A stretch of 64,000 bases of DNA, taken from positions 62,001-126,000 of the forward strand of contig NZ_JAGIZB010000007.1 in NCBI RefSeq assembly GCF_017813395.1, written 5' to 3'. The stretch's first letter is position 1; every line of letters begins with the position of its first letter. The DNA comes from Pararoseomonas baculiformis. GTDB lineage: Bacteria; Pseudomonadota; Alphaproteobacteria; Acetobacterales; Acetobacteraceae. The translations under genes were made by a program, and so were the position numbers. The notes under the pieces were generated by a model that searched no databases, was not told the origin of the DNA, and saw only the letters and a program-made list of their open reading frames with translations. Shown here in pieces: positions 16,547 through 27,745 of the stretch.

Positions 16547-17005
16547 TCAGCCCCCCAGCGCAGCCTTCACCATCGGCCCGGCCTTGGCCATGTCCAGCAC
16601 TGCCGCATGCTTCGCCTTCAGCACGGCCATGACCTTGCCCATATCCTTCACCGAGGAGGCGCCGGTCTCGGCCACGGCGTCCTGCACGGCGGCCTGCATC
16701 GCGGCCTCGTCCATCTGCTGTGGCAGGAAGGACTCGATCACGGCGATCTCCGCCTCCTCCTTCTCGGCCAGCTCGGGGCGATTGCCCTGGCGGTACATCT
16801 CCACGCTCTCGCGCCGGCTCTTCACCATGCCGCGCAGCATGGAGGTGATCTGCTCCTCCGGGATCTGGTCCACGCCCGAGGGGCGGGAAGCGATGTCCGC
16901 ATCCTTCAGCTTGGCGGTGATCATCCGGATGGTGGAGGTGCGGGCCGTGTCGCCGGCCCGCATGGCGGCCTTGAGTTCCTCGGTGAAGCGGGCGCGAAGG
17001 CTCAT
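16547..17005 (-). CDS. yqeY: GatB/YqeY domain protein
   Basis: 152 residues, the standard size for stand-alone YqeY. Typical blocks are MSLRARFTEELKAAMRAGD at the N-terminus, then LRGMVKSRRESVEMYRQGNRPELAEKEEAEIAVIESFLPQQMD, and a C-terminal helical tail with MGKVMAVLKAKH. The domain matches the tRNA-binding tail of the GatB amidotransferase subunit. Its own role is not well defined. A strong AGGAG lies 7 bases before the ATG. It is the first gene of the yqeY-dnaG-rpoD unit and is divergent from the HTH-carA frame, sharing a 152-base control region that contains two palindromes. Confidence 0.92.
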   Translation of the reverse strand: MSLRARFTEELKAAMRAGDTARTSTIRMITAKLKDADIASRPSGVDQIPEEQITSMLRGMVKSRRESVEMYRQGNRPELAEKEEAEIAVIESFLPQQMDEAAMQAAVQDAVAETGASSVKDMGKVMAVLKAKHAAVLDMAKAGPMVKAALGG

Positions 17006-17083
17006 TTCGGACTCCTCTGTTTACGGGCGCGCGGTGTAGAGCGGATCAGGGCTTCCGGCCATGGCGGAGGGTCATGCGCCAGA

Positions 17084-17102
17084 CTGGGAAATGATTTCCC
17101 AG
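17084..17102. promoter_or_regulatory. Operator-like palindrome 1 (distal)
   Basis: CTGGGAAATGATTTCCCAG is a perfect inverted repeat with 9-bp arms around one central base. Its inner 17-mer TGGGAAATGATTTCCCA is a near copy of the site at 17128-17144. The two centres are 43 bases apart, about four helical turns, so dimers could sit on the same face of the DNA. The site lies between divergent yqeY and the HTH-carA frame. Confidence 0.65.
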
Positions 17103-17127
17103 AGCGGCATGCGCTTTCCTCTTCCCT

Positions 17128-17144
17128 TGGGAAGTATTTTCCCA
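17128..17144. promoter_or_regulatory. Operator-like palindrome 2 (proximal)
   Basis: TGGGAAGTATTTTCCCA shares the TGGGAA/TTCCCA half-sites and the total length of palindrome 1. It ends 13 bases before the ATG that opens the HTH domain, so a bound protein would block RNA polymerase or ribosome access. The neighbouring HTH is the obvious candidate binder (inference). Confidence 0.65.
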
Positions 17145-17157
17145 CATATGCCCTGCC

Positions 17158-18552
17158 ATGCGGACGGTCGAGCAGATCCTGACCCTGATGGGTGGCGCCA
17201 GCGCGGCAGCGGCGCATTGCGGCGTGGGCACGGAAGCCATCCGCAAATGGCGCCAGGCGCGTGCGATTCCACCCCGGCACTGGCCGGCGGTCCTCGCCGC
17301 CACAGGGCTTTCCCTGGAAGACCTGCCCCGCGCTGATGCCGATCCACTGCCCCATTCGAACCCGGAGCCCTCGATGACCCCTGCCCCGAATGCCCCGCAG
17401 GCCGATGCCGTGCCCGAGGGCGCGACGGCCTGCCTCGTGCTCGGCAATGGCCAGGTGATCTGGGGCCGCGGCTTCGGCGCCACCGGAAGGAAGGTAGGCG
17501 AGGTCTGCTTCAACACGGGCATGACCGGCTACCAGGAGACGCTGACCGACCCTTCCTATGCCGGGCAGATCATCAGCTTCACCTTCCCGCATATCGGCAA
17601 TGTCGGCGCCAATCCCGAGGACATCGAATCCATCACCCCCGCCGCGCGCGGGCTGGTGGTGAAGGTGGATGTCACCGAACCCTCCAACTACCGCGCCACG
17701 CGGGACCTGGATGACTGGCTGAAGAGCCATGGCATCCCCGGCATCTCCGGCGTGGACACCCGCGCCCTGACCGCCATGATCCGCGACGCCGGCGCCCCGA
17801 ACGGGGTGATCTGCCACGCGCCCGACGGCAAGTTCGATCTCACTGCCCTGCGCGCCGAGGCGGCGGGCTGGCCGGGGCTGGAGGGCATGGACCTGGCAAA
17901 GGACGTTTCCTGCCGCCAGTCCTATAAGTGGGACGAGGCGCTCTGGGCCTGGGGCCAGGGCTATTCGAAGCAGGCGGCGCCGAAGCACAAGGTGGTCGCC
18001 ATCGACTACGGCGCCAAGCGCAACATCCTGCGCTGCCTGGCCGATGCGGGCTGCGAGGTGACCGTGGTTCCCGCCACCGCCACCGCCGAGGAGATCCTGC
18101 GGCACGGGCCGGATGGCGTCTTCCTCTCCAACGGCCCCGGTGACCCGGCGGCGACGGGCGAATACGCGGTCCCGGCCATCCAGGGCGTGCTCGACGCGGG
18201 CAAGCCGATCTTCGGCATCTGCCTCGGCCACCAGCTGCTCTCCCTCGCGCTCGGCGCGAAGACCTACAAGCTGGACCGCGGGCATCGCGGCGCCAACCAG
18301 CCGGTGAAGGACCTGGCCACGGGCAAGGTGGAGATCACCAGCCAGAATCACGGCTTCGCCGTGGACGACAAGTCGCTGCCCGAGGGCGTGAGGGTGACCC
18401 ATGTGAGCCTGTTCGACGGCTCCAACGAGGGGATCGCCTGCGAGGAGAAGAAGGCCTTCTCCGTGCAGTACCACCCCGAGGCATCGCCGGGCCCGAGCGA
18501 CAGCCACTACCTGTTCCATCGCTTCACCGAGATGATGAGCAAGGCCGGGTAA
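17158..18552 (+). CDS. carA: Carbamoyl-phosphate synthase small subunit, with an in-frame N-terminal HTH domain
   Basis: The frame from 17158 gives 464 residues. Residues 1-57 (ILTLMGGASAAAAHCGVGTE, then IRKWRQARAIPPRHWPAVLA and TGLSLEDL) look like a YdaS/Cro-like helix-turn-helix of the single-domain type. A linker reaches a second ATG at 17374 with GGAG 6 bases upstream, and from there the protein is a normal 392-residue CarA. It shows the GEVCFNTGMTGYQETLTDPSY start block and the class I glutaminase with its cysteine in FGICLGHQLLSLA and the HxE in YHPEASPGPSD. CarA releases ammonia from glutamine for CarB. No stop codon separates the HTH from CarA, and the ATG at 17158 has no Shine-Dalgarno, so a leaderless start is possible. 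The main CarA form probably starts at 17374. Confidence 0.88.
   Translation: MRTVEQILTLMGGASAAAAHCGVGTEAIRKWRQARAIPPRHWPAVLAATGLSLEDLPRADADPLPHSNPEPSMTPAPNAPQADAVPEGATACLVLGNGQVIWGRGFGATGRKVGEVCFNTGMTGYQETLTDPSYAGQIISFTFPHIGNVGANPEDIESITPAARGLVVKVDVTEPSNYRATRDLDDWLKSHGIPGISGVDTRALTAMIRDAGAPNGVICHAPDGKFDLTALRAEAAGWPGLEGMDLAKDVSCRQSYKWDEALWAWGQGYSKQAAPKHKVVAIDYGAKRNILRCLADAGCEVTVVPATATAEEILRHGPDGVFLSNGPGDPAATGEYAVPAIQGVLDAGKPIFGICLGHQLLSLALGAKTYKLDRGHRGANQPVKDLATGKVEITSQNHGFAVDDKSLPEGVRVTHVSLFDGSNEGIACEEKKAFSVQYHPEASPGPSDSHYLFHRFTEMMSKAG
17364..17367 (+). promoter_or_regulatory. Internal ribosome binding site for normal-length CarA
   Basis: GGAG lies 6 bases before the in-frame ATG at 17374. 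It supports an internal start that yields CarA without the HTH part. Confidence 0.55.
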
Positions 18553-18553
18553 C

Positions 18554-19186
18554 TTGCCCTCCGCCGCCTCCCTCCTCGCCTTCGCGGCGCTGTCGGTCGG
18601 GCTTGCTCTCACGCCCGGTCCGAACCTGTTCTACCTCGTCTCCCGCACGCTGGCGCAGGGGACGCAGGCGGGGATGCTGTCGCTCATCGGCTGCCAGGCC
18701 GGCAGCCTGGCGATCATGCTCGGCGCGGCGGCGGGGATCACGGCGGCGCTGCTGGCGGTGCCCTATGCCTATGATGCCATGCGCCTGGGCGGCGCGGCCT
18801 ATCTGGCCTGGCTGGCCTGGCAAAGCATCCGGCCCGGCGGGGCAGCCCTTTTCTCCCCGCGCCCTATCCCGCCCGAGAGCGGCCTGCGCCTTTTCTCCCT
18901 AGGCTTCGCCACGGCGGCGCTGAACCCGAAGGTGGCCCTGTTCTATGTTGCCGTGCTGCCGGCCTTCATGGATCCGGAGCGCGGCAGCCTGTTCCTGCAG
19001 GGGCTGGTGCTGGGCACGGTGCAGATCGCGATCTGCACGCTTTTCGACGCGCTGATGGTCGCGGGGGCGGGCGGGGTGGCGCGCTTCCTCTCCACCCGCC
19101 CGGCCTGGCTGGCCGTGCAGCGCTGGGTGCTGGGCGGCGCGCTGGCCCTGCTGGCGACAAAGCTGGCGGTGGACTCCCGCGCATGA
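18554..19186 (+). CDS. LysE/RhtB family exporter
   Basis: 210 residues with the family N-terminus ALTPGPNLFYLVSRTLAQG, the conserved region GAAYLAWLAWQSIR and the second family block FATAALNPKVALFYVAVLPAF. Five or six hydrophobic helices are visible. The family exports amino acids and related small molecules across the inner membrane. The start is a TTG at 18554, one base after the carA stop, and the end overlaps the next gene by 4 bases (ATGA). It is therefore embedded in a tight carA to carB transcript. The exported substrate cannot be told. Confidence 0.85.
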   Translation: MPSAASLLAFAALSVGLALTPGPNLFYLVSRTLAQGTQAGMLSLIGCQAGSLAIMLGAAAGITAALLAVPYAYDAMRLGGAAYLAWLAWQSIRPGGAALFSPRPIPPESGLRLFSLGFATAALNPKVALFYVAVLPAFMDPERGSLFLQGLVLGTVQIAICTLFDALMVAGAGGVARFLSTRPAWLAVQRWVLGGALALLATKLAVDSRA

Positions 19187-19431
19187 TCCGCCTCCTCATC
19201 CTCGCGCTGCCGCTCTCGCTTCTGTCATGGTGGGCGCTCACCCGTGTGGGACAGCCGCGCGACAAGGCCTGGCTGCGCGGCGTGGCGATCTCCTTCGTGG
19301 CGCTCGGCGGCATCGTCTTCTTCGCCGAGGACGGGCATGAGGGCGGGCGCGTGCTGGCGGCGGCCCTCTGGGCCGGCATCCACGCGCTGCTCTTCCTGAT
19401 CCTGCGCCCCTTCCTGGGGCGGGCGCGGTGA
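19183..19431 (+). CDS. Small membrane protein of unknown function
   Basis: 82 residues. Hydrophobic segments lie at about 2-20 (LLILALPLSLLSWWALT), 34-47 (GVAISFVALGGIVFF) and 57-76 (LAAALWAGIHALLFLILRPF), with a short polar turn EDGHEGGR between the last two. I do not recognise a family. It overlaps the LysE gene by ATGA and the next gene by GTGA, which means translational coupling along the carA-carB interval. Confidence 0.7.
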   Translation: MIRLLILALPLSLLSWWALTRVGQPRDKAWLRGVAISFVALGGIVFFAEDGHEGGRVLAAALWAGIHALLFLILRPFLGRAR

Positions 19432-19715
19432 GCGACATCGCCCTGAACCTCGATCCGCTCCTCTACGGCGCCGCGATCGCGTTCCTCGTGCTCGCGGCGG
19501 GCACGCCGCTCGCCTGGCGGGCGCTGCGTGGCACGACGCACGGCATCCGGACGGGCATGTCGGCCCTCGCCTGCCTGGGTGCCGCGGGGCTGCTGTCCCT
19601 TCCCTTCGCCTCCTCGCCGCGCCTCGAAGGCACGGCGCTGGCCACCCTCACCTTTTCCGCCGTGCTCCAGGGCGCGGCGGCCGTCATCCTCTTCCTGCTG
19701 CCCCGGAGGGCCTGA
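19428..19715 (+). CDS. Second small membrane protein of unknown function
   Basis: 95 residues from a GTG that overlaps the previous stop (GTGA). Three hydrophobic segments are visible: LYGAAIAFLVLAAGTPLAW, MSALACLGAAGLLSLPF and TLTFSAVLQGAAAVILFLL. No family is recognised. It ends 3 bases before the carB ATG. Its place in a fully coupled carA-LysE-x-y-carB chain suggests a membrane role tied to the exporter or to arginine/pyrimidine precursor flow (inference). Confidence 0.68.
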   Translation: MSDIALNLDPLLYGAAIAFLVLAAGTPLAWRALRGTTHGIRTGMSALACLGAAGLLSLPFASSPRLEGTALATLTFSAVLQGAAAVILFLLPRRA

Positions 19716-19718
19716 GCC

Positions 19719-22967
<3,249 letters not shown>

Positions 22968-22994
22968 AGGGTCCTGGCGGGCCCTCACTGGATT

Positions 22995-23026
22995 GGGGCG
23001 GGACTGGTTCATCCAGCGCCCGCCCC
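22995..23026 (+). terminator. First hairpin after carB
   Basis: GGGGCGGG (22995-23002) pairs with CCCGCCCC (23019-23026), and inner CTGG/CCAG adds four more pairs. It begins 28 bases after the carB stop. No proper T-run follows (AAGCGTTTAA). Confidence 0.45.
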
Positions 23027-23036
23027 AAGCGTTTAA

Positions 23037-23072
23037 GGCCGCCGCGCCCCTTTCACCGGGGGCGCGGCGGCC
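23037..23072 (+). terminator. Second, stronger hairpin after carB
   Basis: GGCCGCCGCGCCCC (23037-23050) and GGGGCGCGGCGGCC (23059-23072) form a perfect 14-bp stem with an 8-base loop. It lies 85 bases before greA. It has no T-run, so it may act as an mRNA-end protector or a Rho-aided end. Confidence 0.45.
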
Positions 23073-23157
23073 GCATCTCAGCCATCCGGCGTGCCGCCCG
23101 TTCCGGGGGCGCACGGATGGCACTGGCCATGTGTCGCAACTGGGGGGATCACCGCCC

Positions 23158-23631
23158 GTGCAGAAGTTCCCGATGACCGCCGAAGGCCTTGCGCGCCTTG
23201 AGGAGGAGCTCCGCGTGCTGCGAGCCGAGGAGCGGCCTGCCGTGATTCGCGCGATCGCGGAGGCCCGCGCCCATGGCGATCTTTCCGAGAACGCCGAGTA
23301 TCACGCGGCGCGCGAGAAGCAGTCCTTCATCGAGGGGCGGATCGCCGACCTCGAATCCGTCATTCCCTCGGTCGAGGTGATCGACACCTCCAAGCTCTCG
23401 GGCGACCAGGTGCGCTTCGGGGCGAAGGTCACGATCGTCGATGAGGAGACGGAGGAGGAAAAGACCTACCGCATCATCGGCGCCTATGAGGCCGACATGA
23501 AGAACGGGTCGATCTCCATCTCCTCCCCGCTCGCCAAGGCCCTGATCGGGCGCAAGGTGGGCGACAGCGTCGAGGTGCCGGCCCCGGGCGGGGCGCGCTC
23601 CGTCGAGATCACCGCCGTCACCTATAGCTGA
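23158..23631 (+). CDS. greA: Transcription elongation factor GreA
   Basis: 157 residues from a GTG at 23158, which fits the family length of about 158. A G-rich ribosome site (GGGGGGA) lies about 9 bases upstream. The N-terminal coiled-coil shows [16 protein letters not shown] and the acidic tip motif [16 protein letters not shown]. The C-terminal FKBP-like domain has [10 protein letters not shown] and [22 protein letters not shown]. GreA rescues backtracked RNA polymerase by stimulating transcript cleavage, with the tip DLSEN acidic residues entering the secondary channel. It is followed 11 bases later by threonine deaminase. Confidence 0.96.
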   Translation: MQKFPMTAEGLARLEEELRVLRAEERPAVIRAIAEARAHGDLSENAEYHAAREKQSFIEGRIADLESVIPSVEVIDTSKLSGDQVRFGAKVTIVDEETEEEKTYRIIGAYEADMKNGSISISSPLAKALIGRKVGDSVEVPAPGGARSVEITAVTYS

Positions 23632-23642
23632 TCCGCCCTGTC

Positions 23643-24896
23643 ATGACCGCTACCCTCGCCAGGGCCGCCGCAGCCGCTCCCGTGGCCGCGACGCCCAGCA
23701 TAGCCCTCGCCGATGTGCGGGCGGCGGCGGAGCGGATCCGGGGGGCGGTCCTGCGCACCCCGCTGGTGGAGCCGCAGGCCATCGCCCGCATCGCCGGGGC
23801 ACAGGTCCTGCTGAAGCTGGACAACCTCCAGGCCACTGGCGCCTTCAAGGAGCGGGGGGCGGCCAACCGCCTCGCCCTTCTCACGGCGCGGGAGCGGGCG
23901 GCGGGGGTGATCGCCATGTCGGCCGGCAACCATGCCCAGGCCGTGGCGCGCCATGCCTCCCTGCTCGGCGTTTCCGCCACCATCGTGATGCCGCGCTTCA
24001 CCCCGGCCACGAAGGTGGTCCGGACGGAGGGGTGGAGTGCCAAGGTGGTGCTGCATGGCGAGACCCTGGCCGAGGCCGCGGCCCATGCGCATGAGCTGGC
24101 GCTGCGGGACGGGCTGACCTTCATCCATCCCTATGACGACCCCGCCGTGATCGCCGGCCAGGGCACCATGGCACTGGAGATCCTGGAAGACGCTGGGCCG
24201 CTGGACGCCGTGATCCTGCCTGTGGGCGGGGGCGGGCTTCTGGCCGGCTGCGCCGCCGCCATCGCCGAGGCCCGCCCGGGCCTGAAGGTGTATGGCGTGG
24301 AGGTGGAGGGCTATCCGGCCATGGCGCAGCGCCTGGCCGGGAAGGCGGTGCATGTCGGCGGCCCCACGGTGGCCGAGGGCATCGCCGTGCGCGATGTGGG
24401 GGAGCTGCCCTTCGCCCTTCTGCGCGACATGGGCATCGAGGTCCTGGTGGTGCCCGAGGCAGCGGTGGAGCAGGGCATCGCCGTGCTGGCCGAGAATGCG
24501 AAGGTGACATCCGAGGGTGCCGGCGCCGCCGGGCTGGCGGCGGTGCTGTCCCGCCCGGACCTCTTCGCGGGCAAGCGCGTGGCCACCGCGGTCTGCGGCG
24601 GCAATATCGACCCGCGGATCCTGGCCAATGTGCTGCTGCGGAACCTTCTGCGGGATGGCCGTATCCTTCGCCTGCACCTGGACATTCCGGACCGCCCCGG
24701 CGTCCTGGCCGATATTTCCACCCGCGTGGCCGCGGCGGGGGGCAATGTGATCGAGGTCAGCCACCAGCGCCTCTTCGCCGCCCCTTCCGTCCAGACCGCA
24801 GAGCTGGAGCTGATGGTCGAGGTGCGGGATTCGGCCCAGGGCGCCGCCATCGTGGCCGCGCTGGAGGCTGGGGACTACATCGTCCGCCGCGGCTGA
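23643..24896 (+). CDS. ilvA: Threonine ammonia-lyase (PLP-dependent) with ACT domain
   Basis: 417 residues. The PLP-binding lysine lies in ATGAFKERGA (about residue 69). The substrate loop is MSAGNHAQAVA and the phosphate-binding loop is VGGGGLLAG. A C-terminal ACT domain of about 75 residues (LHLDIPDRPGVLADISTRVA and GGNVIEVSHQR) matches the biodegradative/biosynthetic short threonine dehydratases. The enzyme converts threonine to 2-oxobutyrate and ammonia for isoleucine synthesis or threonine breakdown. The one-ACT architecture leaves IlvA versus TdcB naming open. It lies 11 bases after greA and may share its promoter. Confidence 0.9.
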   Translation: MTATLARAAAAAPVAATPSIALADVRAAAERIRGAVLRTPLVEPQAIARIAGAQVLLKLDNLQATGAFKERGAANRLALLTARERAAGVIAMSAGNHAQAVARHASLLGVSATIVMPRFTPATKVVRTEGWSAKVVLHGETLAEAAAHAHELALRDGLTFIHPYDDPAVIAGQGTMALEILEDAGPLDAVILPVGGGGLLAGCAAAIAEARPGLKVYGVEVEGYPAMAQRLAGKAVHVGGPTVAEGIAVRDVGELPFALLRDMGIEVLVVPEAAVEQGIAVLAENAKVTSEGAGAAGLAAVLSRPDLFAGKRVATAVCGGNIDPRILANVLLRNLLRDGRILRLHLDIPDRPGVLADISTRVAAAGGNVIEVSHQRLFAAPSVQTAELELMVEVRDSAQGAAIVAALEAGDYIVRRG

Positions 24897-25003
24897 GCCG
24901 CGCCGGGACCACGCCGTAACCGCGATGCGGCAGCCGCGTTGGCGCCCTGGGATCTGGAAGGGGCCAGCGTGGCGCGCAGGATGAACAGGATGGGCCGGCA
25001 CTG

Positions 25004-27190
25004 ATGTCGGGCACTGCGGCTTCCCCGTCTCCTCCTCCCACGCGTTCCCGGCCGTTCCGGGCGCTTCGCGCCGTGTTCCGTCCCACGCGGGTCCTTCTCG
25101 CCCTCTCGCTGCTGTCCCTGGCTGTCCTGATCTTCCTTGGCTGGTGCCTGATCCGCGTGCCCGTGGGCGGCGGCATGGCGCCGGAGGCCTCCCCCGCATC
25201 CCTGATCCTGGAGGCGCGCGACGGCACGGCCTTCGCGGCGCGCGGCAATCTCCGCGGCGAGCCGATCCCGCCCGACGCCATCCCCAGGCCGCTGATGGAT
25301 GCGGTGGTGGCCATCGAGGACCGCCGCTTCTTCGACCACAACGGCATCGACCTGCGCGGCATCACCCGCGCCATGTTCCGCAACGTCTTCAGCGACCGCA
25401 CCGAGGGCGCGAGCACCATCACCCAGCAGCTCGCCCGGCTTCTCTACCTGTCGCAGGAGCGCAGCATCATCCGCAAGACGCAGGAGGCCATGCTGGCCCT
25501 GTGGCTGGAGACGCGGCTTTCCAAGGAGGAGATCCTCGCGCGCTACCTGAACGCCGCCTATTTCGGCGCGGGCGCGACCGGGGCGGATGCGGCGGCGCGG
25601 CGCTATTTCGGCAAGCCCGCGACGGAGTTGAACCTGGCCGAGGCGGCCATGCTGGCCGGGCTGGTCCGCGCACCGTCCGCCCTGGCTCCCACCCGCAACC
25701 CCGAGGGCGCCAGGCGCCGGGCGGAACTGGTGCTCTCCGTCATGGAGGAGACGGGGCGCGCCACGCCGGAGCAGGTAGCCGCCGCCCGCGCGGCGCCGCC
25801 CGCGCTGCGCACCCCGCCCGAGATGCTTCCCGGCCGCGGCTATATCGCGGACTGGGTCGAGGCGGAGGCGCGGCGCCTGGTGGGGCCCATCCCGATCGAT
25901 CTGGCGGTTCGCAGCACGCTGGACCCCGCCCTGCAGGACCTCGCGGAGCGGGTAGTGGCGCGATGGCTCGATCGCGAGGGGGAAAAGCAGAAAGCCGGCC
26001 AGGCGGCCCTGCTGGCCATCACCCATGATGGCGCCGTCCTGGCCGCCGTGGGCGGGCGGGACTACGCGACGAGCCAGTTCAACCGCATCACCCAGGCGCG
26101 GCGCCAGCCCGGTTCCCTGTTCAAGATCTTCACCTATGCGGCCGCGCTCGAGAATGGGGCGCGGCCCGATAGCAACGTGGTGGACCGGCCCGTGCAGATC
26201 GGAGACTGGGCGCCGGGCAATGCCTCGGGCGGGTTCCGCGGGCCCATGACGCTGCGCCAGGCTTTCGCCGGCTCCGTGAACACCGTGGCCGTCCAGCTCT
26301 TCCAGTCCCTGGGCCGGGAGCGCGTGCTGGACACGGCGCGGCGCATGGGGCTGCGCTCCACCATGCCGGAAGGCCCGAGCATCGCGCTGGGCAGCGGTGA
26401 GACGACCCTTCTGGAGATGGTCTCCGCCTTCGCCTCCATCCCGGACAACCGCGTCGTGGAACCCTATGTGGTGCGGGGCGTCCGCGCGCGGGACCGCAGC
26501 CTCTATACCCGTCCCGAAGTGCCGGCGCAGGGCGGCCGGGTGCTCTCGCCCGAGGCGCAGCAGGGCATGCTGGACCTGCTTCTCGCCGTGGTGCGGGAGG
26601 GCACGGGGCGCGCGGCCCGGCTGGACCGGCCCGTGGCCGGCAAGACCGGCACGACACAGGACAACCGTGATGCCTGGTTCATCGGCATCACGGCCGACGC
26701 GATCGTCGGCGTCTGGGTCGGCAATGACGACAACTCGCCGATGAACGGCGTCACCGGCGGGGGATTGCCGGCCCGCATCTGGCACGACTTCATGGTGGAA
26801 GCGGACCGGGTGAAGACGGCCGAGGCGCCGCTGCCCGAGGCCGCGCCCGCCACCACCGCCGAAGCCCCGCGCCAGGTGGCGCCGCTGCGCGGCCCGGCGC
26901 GGGTGATCGACACGGCCACGCTGCGCATCGGCAACCGCGCCGTGCAGCTCGCGGGCGTGATCGGGATGCGGGGCGAGTATGCCGAGAGCATGGAAGCCTT
27001 CATCGCAGGCCGCGAGGTGACCTGCATGCCGGTGGGCGATGGCGCGCATCGCTGCACCCTGGGGGACCGGGACCTGTCGGAGGTCGTGCTGTCCAATGGC
27101 GGCGGGCGCGCGGCGGCCGATGCTCCGGCGGAGCTGCGCGGCTATGAGGCGGAGGCCCGGCGCGAGCGGCTAGGGGTCTGGCGGCGCTGA
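25004..27190 (+). CDS. Class A penicillin-binding protein with C-terminal SNase-like domain
   Basis: 728 residues. A cytoplasmic basic tail and one membrane helix (about 30-50) are followed by a GT51 transglycosylase: the glutamate in AIEDRRFFDHNGID (about residue 105), then EGASTITQQLAR and RKTQEAMLALWLE. The transpeptidase shows SLFK (Ser371-Lys374), SVN (424-426) and KTGT (547-550). After residue 630 comes an extra part (TLRIGNRAVQLAGVIGM, RCTLGDRDLSEVVLSNG and YEAEARRERLGVWRR) that follows the pattern of thermonuclease-like domains. The metal-binding aspartates and an active-site arginine motif are not evident, so it is probably non-catalytic. It builds and cross-links peptidoglycan in the periplasm. 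Confidence 0.88.
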   Translation: MSGTAASPSPPPTRSRPFRALRAVFRPTRVLLALSLLSLAVLIFLGWCLIRVPVGGGMAPEASPASLILEARDGTAFAARGNLRGEPIPPDAIPRPLMDAVVAIEDRRFFDHNGIDLRGITRAMFRNVFSDRTEGASTITQQLARLLYLSQERSIIRKTQEAMLALWLETRLSKEEILARYLNAAYFGAGATGADAAARRYFGKPATELNLAEAAMLAGLVRAPSALAPTRNPEGARRRAELVLSVMEETGRATPEQVAAARAAPPALRTPPEMLPGRGYIADWVEAEARRLVGPIPIDLAVRSTLDPALQDLAERVVARWLDREGEKQKAGQAALLAITHDGAVLAAVGGRDYATSQFNRITQARRQPGSLFKIFTYAAALENGARPDSNVVDRPVQIGDWAPGNASGGFRGPMTLRQAFAGSVNTVAVQLFQSLGRERVLDTARRMGLRSTMPEGPSIALGSGETTLLEMVSAFASIPDNRVVEPYVVRGVRARDRSLYTRPEVPAQGGRVLSPEAQQGMLDLLLAVVREGTGRAARLDRPVAGKTGTTQDNRDAWFIGITADAIVGVWVGNDDNSPMNGVTGGGLPARIWHDFMVEADRVKTAEAPLPEAAPATTAEAPRQVAPLRGPARVIDTATLRIGNRAVQLAGVIGMRGEYAESMEAFIAGREVTCMPVGDGAHRCTLGDRDLSEVVLSNGGGRAAADAPAELRGYEAEARRERLGVWRR

Positions 27191-27374
27191 GTTGCCGCAG
27201 AGGCCGATCCGGGCGCCCCCCTTTCACGTCTCGTTGAGGCGACGGGGGAAGCCTTTTCTCCCCTCCGTATGAAGGGGGCTGCGCCCGCGCGGATGGCCGA
27301 TGTCCTGCCCATCCGGACGACGGGTTCCACAGCGCATCCCGCGCCACCGCCGCCGCCCGGTGCGGAGAGCGACG

Positions 27375-27623
27375 ATGACCATGATCAGCAAGGAATGGGA
27401 CCGCCACCTGGCCGGTGAGCCCGGCATCCTGCAGGAGAGCGCCAGGGCGGCGCTGCGCGGGGTGAAAGACGGTCTCCGGGGGGCTGCCCGGTGGGTGGTG
27501 TCCCGCTACCGGCAGTCCGAGGAGCAGCGCCTGCTTGCGATGCTCGATGACCACATGCGCTCGGATATCGGCCTTCCCGCCCGTGTGGACCTGGCCGCCC
27601 TGCCCCCGTTCCGCGCCTCCTGA
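27375..27623 (+). CDS. DUF1127-type small protein
   Basis: 82 residues from the ATG at 27375, preceded by GGAGAG. The last 40 residues hold the DUF1127 (YjiS-like) pattern with SEEQRLLAMLDDHMRSDIGLP: a short Arg-rich helix, then LxxLDDxxLxDIGL. Small Arg-rich DUF1127 proteins in alphaproteobacteria have been tied to phosphate/carbon control and RNA turnover. The role here is not known. It is convergent with an Lrp-type regulator, with a hairpin between them. Confidence 0.65.
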   Translation: MTMISKEWDRHLAGEPGILQESARAALRGVKDGLRGAARWVVSRYRQSEEQRLLAMLDDHMRSDIGLPARVDLAALPPFRAS

Positions 27624-27644
27624 AAGGCTCTGCGCGGATCTGCC

Positions 27645-27675
27645 GGGACCGGGCGCATCGCGGCGCCCTGGTCCC
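27645..27675. terminator. Bidirectional hairpin between DUF1127 and Lrp genes
   Basis: GGGACC-GGGCGC (27645-27656) pairs with GCGCCC-T-GGTCCC (27663-27675), giving 12 bp with one bulged T. It lies between convergent genes. No clear T-runs follow. Confidence 0.45.
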
Positions 27676-27745
27676 GCGCGCCGCTTCCCAGCCCCTTTCC
27701 GCCTGGGGCAGGCGCCGGATCGGCAGCCATGCCCAAGGCCGGGCC

